This document shows positions 23,565 through 27,059 of a DNA stretch of 27,059 bases, piece after piece (position 1 is the first letter of the stretch; each line of letters begins with the position of its first letter). Source of the DNA: Pseudomonadaceae bacterium UBA836 (lineage in GTDB: Bacteria > Pseudomonadota > Gammaproteobacteria > Pseudomonadales > Pseudomonadaceae); assembly GCA_002296055.1 (NCBI GenBank), contig DBHE01000260.1, positions 6,716 to 33,774 of the forward strand. The letters are read 5' to 3'. Under the pieces are notes generated by a model that saw nothing but the letters and a program-made list of their open reading frames with translations, had not been told where the DNA came from and did not search any database. Made by a program: the position numbers and the translations under genes.

Positions 23565-24386
23565 ATGGAGTTCGACGTCTGGAGCCAAAGCTTCGTTGCA
23601 GCCATGACCACGCTGTGGAGCAAGGTTGCCTCCTTTATTCCTGACCTGATTGCTGCCCTGTTCATCGTGGTGCTGGGCCTGATCGTTGCCAAGATTGCCG
23701 ACGCAGTCCTCGGCAAGGGGCTGGCGAAACTTGGCTTGGACCGTCTGATGAGCGGCACGGGCGTCAACAAGATGCTGGCCCGAATCGGCATCAACATGCC
23801 GGTGTCCGCCATCACCGGAAAGGTGGCGTACTGGTTCATCCTTTTGACCTTTGTGGTTTCTGCCTCTGAGTCGCTCGGGTTGGCGCGGGTGTCCTCGACG
23901 CTGGATGCCATCACGCTGTATCTGCCCAAGGTGGTTGGTGCCGCGCTGATTTTGCTGGGCGGCCTGCTATTGTCTCACCTGGCAAACGGGGTTGTGCGCG
24001 GCACGGCAGAAAGTGTTGGTGTTGAGTACGCCAACGGTATCGGTCGCTTTGTACAAGGCCTGCTGGTGATCATCACGGTTTCACTGGCGATCGGCCAGCT
24101 GCAGATTGAGACCGCGTTGCTGAATATGGTGATCGCCATTGTGCTTATCACTTTCGGTATGGCCGCGGCATTGGCGCTGGGCCTCGGCAGTCGTGATCTG
24201 GTCTCTCAGATCATCGCCGGAATATATGTACGAGAGTTATACCAGCCGGGTGACGACATAGCGGTAGGTAACGTCGAGGGTGTGATAGAGGAAATTGGTA
24301 CTGTCAAAACCCAGATTCTGAGCGCTGACGGACAGCTTATTTCGGTCGCAAACCGAGAGCTGATCGAGCAGCAGGTGCGGCGCTAA
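23565..24386 (+). CDS. cmpX: MscS-related inner-membrane protein CmpX
   Basis: A 273-residue membrane protein of the mechanosensitive-channel-related group found beside sigX in Pseudomonas (CmpX). Five hydrophobic segments are seen at about 23-43, 85-105, 120-140, 160-178 and 184-205. The last, rich in Ala and Gly, is followed by GLGSRDLVSQIIAGIYVRELYQPGDDIAVGNVEGVIEEIG. This is the junction of the MscS pore helix with the beta domain. The large C-terminal cage of full MscS is missing. In Pseudomonas CmpX is linked to SigX activity and cell-envelope stress. TGGAG precedes the ATG. The gene is read together with crfX. Confidence 0.9.
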   Translation: MEFDVWSQSFVAAMTTLWSKVASFIPDLIAALFIVVLGLIVAKIADAVLGKGLAKLGLDRLMSGTGVNKMLARIGINMPVSAITGKVAYWFILLTFVVSASESLGLARVSSTLDAITLYLPKVVGAALILLGGLLLSHLANGVVRGTAESVGVEYANGIGRFVQGLLVIITVSLAIGQLQIETALLNMVIAIVLITFGMAAALALGLGSRDLVSQIIAGIYVRELYQPGDDIAVGNVEGVIEEIGTVKTQILSADGQLISVANRELIEQQVRR

Positions 24387-24423
24387 GCGCCGGTGTCCGC
24401 CGATAGCTGAAGATGTTGGTACC

Positions 24424-25011
24424 TTGACCAGTCCGAGCAGAACTCCCCGTCGCTATAATCCAGCCGATCTTGATGATGACGCGCTGGTCCTTAAGGCAAA
24501 AAGTGAACTAATTCACACCACTACTGCCTATGAGGAGCTGATGCGGCGATATCAGCGAACTTTGTTCAATGTCTGTGTTCGTTATTTAGGTAACGAGCGC
24601 GACGCTGACGATGTTTGCCAGGAAGTAATGCTGAAAGTGTTGCACGGCCTCAAGCAGTTCGAGGGTAAGGCCAAATTCAAAACGTGGCTTTACAGCATCA
24701 CTTACAACGAATGTATTACACAGTACCGCAAGGATAAGCGGAAGCGTCGATTGATGGATGCGCTCAGTCTCGACCCCCAGGATGAGGGTGAGGAACAGGA
24801 AGTGCGAACGTCCGATGGATCGGAAGGCTTGAGCCAGCTACTGGCGCATGTCAATCCGATCGACCGGGAAATCCTGGTGCTGCGATTCGTCGCAGAGCTG
24901 GAGTTCCAGGAGATCGCCGACATCATGCACATGGGCTTGAGCGCGACTAAAATGCGTTACAAGCGTGCGTTGGAAAAGTTGCGAAACCAGATTGACAGTC
25001 CTTTCATATAA
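24424..25011 (+). CDS. sigX: ECF sigma factor SigX
   Basis: SigX directs envelope and fatty-acid genes and oprF in Pseudomonas. The protein has 195 residues. Region 2 (about 36-105) includes YEELMRRYQRTLFNVCVRYLGNERDADDVCQEVMLKVL and FKTWLYSITYNECITQYRK. Region 4 (about 135-190) includes NPIDREILVLRFVAELEFQEIADIMHMGLSATKMRYKRALEKL. The only start near the expected N-terminus is the TTG at 24424; the next in-frame ATG would delete the start of region 2, and a nearby ATG at 24412 is stopped at once. The Shine-Dalgarno sequence is weak, so translation may be low. No anti-sigma gene is adjacent, in keeping with SigX being linked to CmpX. Confidence 0.95.
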   Translation: MTSPSRTPRRYNPADLDDDALVLKAKSELIHTTTAYEELMRRYQRTLFNVCVRYLGNERDADDVCQEVMLKVLHGLKQFEGKAKFKTWLYSITYNECITQYRKDKRKRRLMDALSLDPQDEGEEQEVRTSDGSEGLSQLLAHVNPIDREILVLRFVAELEFQEIADIMHMGLSATKMRYKRALEKLRNQIDSPFI

Positions 25012-25101
25012 GGCTTGTATAGTTATCAGAGTAATTCAGCTATACTGCGTCGGAGTTTTGCGAAAGCTTAACGTCTTAATGGATTTGATGGGGATTCAAA
25101 G
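25012..25101 (+). promoter_or_regulatory. oprF leader with promoter-like sequence
   Basis: The 90-base AT-rich gap before oprF holds TATACT at 25041-25046, a good -10 match, without a clear -35 at 17 bases. GTAAT (25031-25035) and CGTC (25048-25051) resemble ECF promoter elements but are closer together than usual. A GGGGA lies ahead of the ATG. In Pseudomonas oprF has both SigX-dependent and housekeeping promoters; which elements act here cannot be decided. Confidence 0.35.
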
Positions 25102-26064
25102 ATGAAATTGAAAAACACTGTGGGTCTCGTTGTTGGTGCCGCTGTTGCCGCGTCCAGCATGTCTGTGCTGGCCCAGGGTAAAGCCGGCTCTGTCGAGGTA
25201 GAAGCCTTTGCAGACCGCTACTTCACCGATAGCATGTACGACGCCAACGATGGCACTCTGGTAGGTGGCAGCATCGGTTACTTCGTCAATGACGATGTCC
25301 TGCTGAACATCGGTCTGGGCAAGTACGAAAACCTGGAGCACGAGCCGACCAACACTGATGTTGACGGCAAGCTGCTGCAGCTCGAAGCGGTTCGCCACTT
25401 CGGCGCTGGTAACGTACGTCCGTACATCTCCGCCGGTCTGGCGCACCAGGAATTTGAGCCCGATGGAACCACCATCGAGGACCGCACCACCATGGCTATG
25501 GCCGGTGTTGGTATCAAAAACTACCTGAACGAAAACTTCTTCGTGAAGGCCGGTGTTGATGCGCTGTATGGCTTTGACCACGGTAATACTGAATGGCAGG
25601 CAGGTGTAGGCCTGGGTATCAACTTCGGCTCCAAGTCTGAGCCGGTTGCTGAACCCGCTCCGCCGGCACCTGCTCCGGCTCCGGCACCTGCTCCGGCCCC
25701 GGAAATGCAGTCTGTCCGCGTTGAGCTGGACGTGCTGTTTGACTTCGACAAGGACACTATCCGTCCGGAGTTCCGTCAGGACATCCAGAGCCTGGCTGAG
25801 TTCATGAAGACCTACCCGTCGGTAACTACTACCGTTGAAGGTCACACTGACTCCGTCGGTAGCGATACCTACAACCAGAACCTGTCCGAGCGTCGTGCCA
25901 ACGCGGTACGTGAAGCTCTGATCAGCGAAGGTGTAGACGGCTCCCGCGTCAGCTCTGCTGGCTACGGCGAAGCTCGTCCGATCGCTGATAACGCTACAGA
26001 CGAAGGCCGCGCGATGAACCGTCGCGTTGAAGCTGAAGTCGAAGCGCAGGTTGAAGTGAAGTAA
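25102..26064 (+). CDS. oprF: Major outer-membrane porin OprF
   Basis: OprF is the main structural porin of Pseudomonas; it forms a barrel and binds peptidoglycan. The protein has 320 residues. A signal peptide ends at SVLA|QGKAG. An N-terminal eight-stranded barrel covers about 25-180. A Pro/Ala linker (about 185-205) follows. The OmpA C-terminal domain covers about 207-315, with FDFDKDTIRPEF, EGHTDSVGSDTYNQNLSERRANAV and GYGEARPIADN. The whole protein lacks cysteine, whereas P. aeruginosa OprF has four in the linker region. Codon use is biased towards favoured codons, as for an abundant protein. SigX is encoded just upstream. Confidence 0.96.
   Translation: MKLKNTVGLVVGAAVAASSMSVLAQGKAGSVEVEAFADRYFTDSMYDANDGTLVGGSIGYFVNDDVLLNIGLGKYENLEHEPTNTDVDGKLLQLEAVRHFGAGNVRPYISAGLAHQEFEPDGTTIEDRTTMAMAGVGIKNYLNENFFVKAGVDALYGFDHGNTEWQAGVGLGINFGSKSEPVAEPAPPAPAPAPAPAPAPEMQSVRVELDVLFDFDKDTIRPEFRQDIQSLAEFMKTYPSVTTTVEGHTDSVGSDTYNQNLSERRANAVREALISEGVDGSRVSSAGYGEARPIADNATDEGRAMNRRVEAEVEAQVEVK
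25651..25701 (+). repeat. Pro-Ala coding repeat in the oprF linker
   Basis: CCGGCACCTGCT and CCGGCT units repeat imperfectly here and code for a run of alternating proline and alanine. It is the hinge between the barrel and the peptidoglycan-binding domain. Such repeats can change length between strains. Confidence 0.6.
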
Positions 26065-26081
26065 TCTTCACTTTCAGAAAA

Positions 26082-26107
26082 AACCCGGCCATTGGCCGGG
26101 TTTTTTT
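26082..26107. terminator. Intrinsic terminator of oprF
   Basis: AACCCGGCC (26082-26090) and GGCCGGGTT (26094-26102) form a stem around ATT, followed by a T-run to 26107. A-rich sequence lies on the other side, so it probably also terminates the minus-strand thioesterase gene that ends at 26128. It is a classical Rho-independent terminator. Confidence 0.95.
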
Positions 26108-26127
26108 ACGTCTGAAACACGGTTGTT

Positions 26128-26589
26128 TCAGGCTGGAGTGCTTTCAGCTTCTACGCTGTTGACGCCAGGGAAGCGGACGCGGAAATCTTCTGGCATGGGG
26201 CGCACCTTGCTGCTGGCAAAGTGATAGAAGACAAAGCCGGATTTGGCCAGCGCAACCAGTTCGCCATTACTCGCTTTGCTGATGCGGAAGATGATGTCGC
26301 CGCCATATCTGTTCAGGTCCATCAGACCTACTTCAAAGATCAGAGCATCGCGAGCGAATGCTTCGCGTAGATAGGTCGTAGCTAGATCGGTCACGATGAT
26401 GCCAACGCCTTTCTCGCTGACCTCCTCAATACCGAACTGGTAGAGAAAACGGGCTCGCGCCTCAGAGATCATCGAGATCATGGAGTCGTTCGCCAAGTGA
26501 TTGGCGCCGTTGATGTCGGTGATGCGAACTGTTAGTTGGGTTGTGAAGTAAAACTGGTTCTCGGGAAATTCCAGATGCAGACGCGCCAT
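26128..26589 (-). CDS. Hotdog-fold thioesterase (4HBT-like)
   Basis: A 153-residue protein of the thioesterase superfamily, with a likely role in cleaving acyl-CoA or another thioester in the cytoplasm. The order TVRITDINGANHLANDSMISMISEARARFLYQFG (about 20-53) is the 4HBT core, in which D25 and N27 to N34 take the positions usually occupied by the D/N-H motif. TYLREAFARDALIFEVGLMDLNRYGGDIIFRI follows and forms the sheet. The C-terminus is variable. It stands alone between two strong terminators. The substrate cannot be assigned. Confidence 0.85.
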   Translation of the reverse strand: MARLHLEFPENQFYFTTQLTVRITDINGANHLANDSMISMISEARARFLYQFGIEEVSEKGVGIIVTDLATTYLREAFARDALIFEVGLMDLNRYGGDIIFRISKASNGELVALAKSGFVFYHFASSKVRPMPEDFRVRFPGVNSVEAESTPA

Positions 26590-26673
26590 ACGGATAGAGC
26601 CTTGCTACTTGCGGTGAATTCATAGGGGAGGGCGGTGGCGCGCATTTTACCTGAGCGCCGCGGTACTGGACAG

Positions 26674-26707
26674 AAAAAAGGGGCTGCCGGTTGGCAGCCC
26701 CTTTTTT
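26674..26707. terminator. Symmetrical intrinsic terminator after aceA
   Basis: AAAAAAGGGGCTGCC (26674-26688) and GGCAGCCCCTTTTTT (26693-26707) are perfectly inverted around a GGTT loop. T-runs lie on both sides. Read on the minus strand it terminates aceA, which ends at 26742. It works in either direction in principle. Confidence 0.95.
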
Positions 26708-26741
26708 ACACCTGAGCCCGGAGGCTCTGAATCAGTGGCTA

Positions 26742-27059
26742 TCAGCCGAACTGGTTCATGGTGTTGTCTTTACCGCTAGCTTTCAGAGCAGCTTCGCCAG
26801 CGAAGTACTCTTTATGGTTGTCGCCGATGTCGGAGCCAGCCATGTTCTGGTGCTTGACGCAAGCGATACCCTGACGCAGTTCCTGACGCTGAACGCCTTT
26901 CACGTAAGCCAGCATGCCTTGCTCTGCGAAGTAACCTTTTGCCAGGTTGTCGGTAGACAATGCGGCAGTGTGGTATGTCGGCAGAGTGATCAGGTGGTGG
27001 AAGATGCCAGCGTGAGCCGAACCATCGCGTTGGAAGGTGCGGATGCGCTCGTCAGCTTC
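26742..27059 (-). CDS. aceA: Isocitrate lyase, C-terminal part (gene continues past the window)
   Basis: The last 105 codons of the glyoxylate-cycle enzyme that cleaves isocitrate into succinate and glyoxylate. The frame runs off the right edge of the window without a start. The visible part contains FQRDGSAHAGIFHHLITLP and TYHTAALSTDNLAKGYF, then RQGIACVKHQNMAGSDIGD and ends KDNTMNQFG. These are typical of the long Pseudomonas-type isocitrate lyase. The catalytic KKCGH segment lies outside. The codon at 26960 is a TTG inside the gene, not a start. A strong terminator follows. Confidence 0.95.
   Translation of the reverse strand, partial: EADERIRTFQRDGSAHAGIFHHLITLPTYHTAALSTDNLAKGYFAEQGMLAYVKGVQRQELRQGIACVKHQNMAGSDIGDNHKEYFAGEAALKASGKDNTMNQFG

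Noticed and set aside
25031..25051. GTAAT and CGTC as a definite SigX promoter for oprF
   Set aside because: The spacing between the two motifs is too short for a typical ECF promoter, so it is kept only as a weak possibility in the leader entry.
25651..25701. Short tandem repeats that could suggest a CRISPR or VNTR array
   Set aside because: They encode the Pro/Ala linker of OprF; there are no spacers.
26742..26960. A separate 72-residue gene beginning at the TTG at 26960
   Set aside because: The upstream bases to 27059 continue in frame with isocitrate lyase sequence, so this is only the tail of aceA.

Overview
The window is a stretch of ordinary gammaproteobacterial chromosome from a Pseudomonas-like organism. 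The rraA-crfX-cmpX-sigX-oprF neighbourhood, preceded by ppsR/ppsA, is the arrangement known from Pseudomonas. The suf order, the PHO-type genes and the moderate GC content would suit a marine or Halopseudomonas-type relative, but that finer placement is inference. I see no rRNA, tRNA, CRISPR array, intact insertion sequence or phage gene.

Region 1 (1-4800, + strand) is an iron-sulfur assembly operon, (sufB)-sufC-sufD-sufS-sufA-like-sufT-sufE. It holds the end of the SufB scaffold, the SufC ATPase, SufD, the SufS/SufE cysteine desulfurase pair, an A-type carrier and the DUF59 protein SufT. Region 2 (4801-8500) is a set of short units: a membrane diguanylate cyclase with an intact GGEEF and I-site, a DUF1232 protein, a secreted DUF411 protein (minus strand), an orphan sugar-type periplasmic binding protein, and a 52-residue YqaE/Pmp3 membrane peptide (minus strand).

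Region 3 (8498-17005, minus strand) is the most interesting part. It is a compact six-gene run, read in this order: TonB-dependent receptor, two-propeller phytase-like lipoprotein, TolQ-like, TolR-like, a TonB with a TolA-like coiled-coil stalk, and a Tat-exported PhoX phosphatase. It reads as one organic-phosphate acquisition system: import receptor, two phosphatases of different type and a private proton-driven energiser. The two energiser subunits look like paralogues of TolQ/TolR rather than classical ExbB/ExbD. A 13/18 match to the PhoB box lies upstream of the receptor.

Region 4 (17006-19283) has a 315-bp divergent control region with two dyads, then a membrane protein with a degenerate GGDEF (AGDRF) that keeps its I-site motif. 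This gene sits four bases from an AraC-type regulator. Region 5 (19307-23219) holds ppsR divergent from ppsA, and rraA. These cover the control and synthesis of phosphoenolpyruvate and possibly RNase E modulation. Region 6 (23268-26107) is crfX-cmpX-sigX-oprF, the envelope-stress locus, with the usual cmaX gene absent from its place. Region 7 (26128-27059, minus strand) holds a hotdog thioesterase and the 3' end of isocitrate lyase aceA, each beside a strong hairpin terminator.
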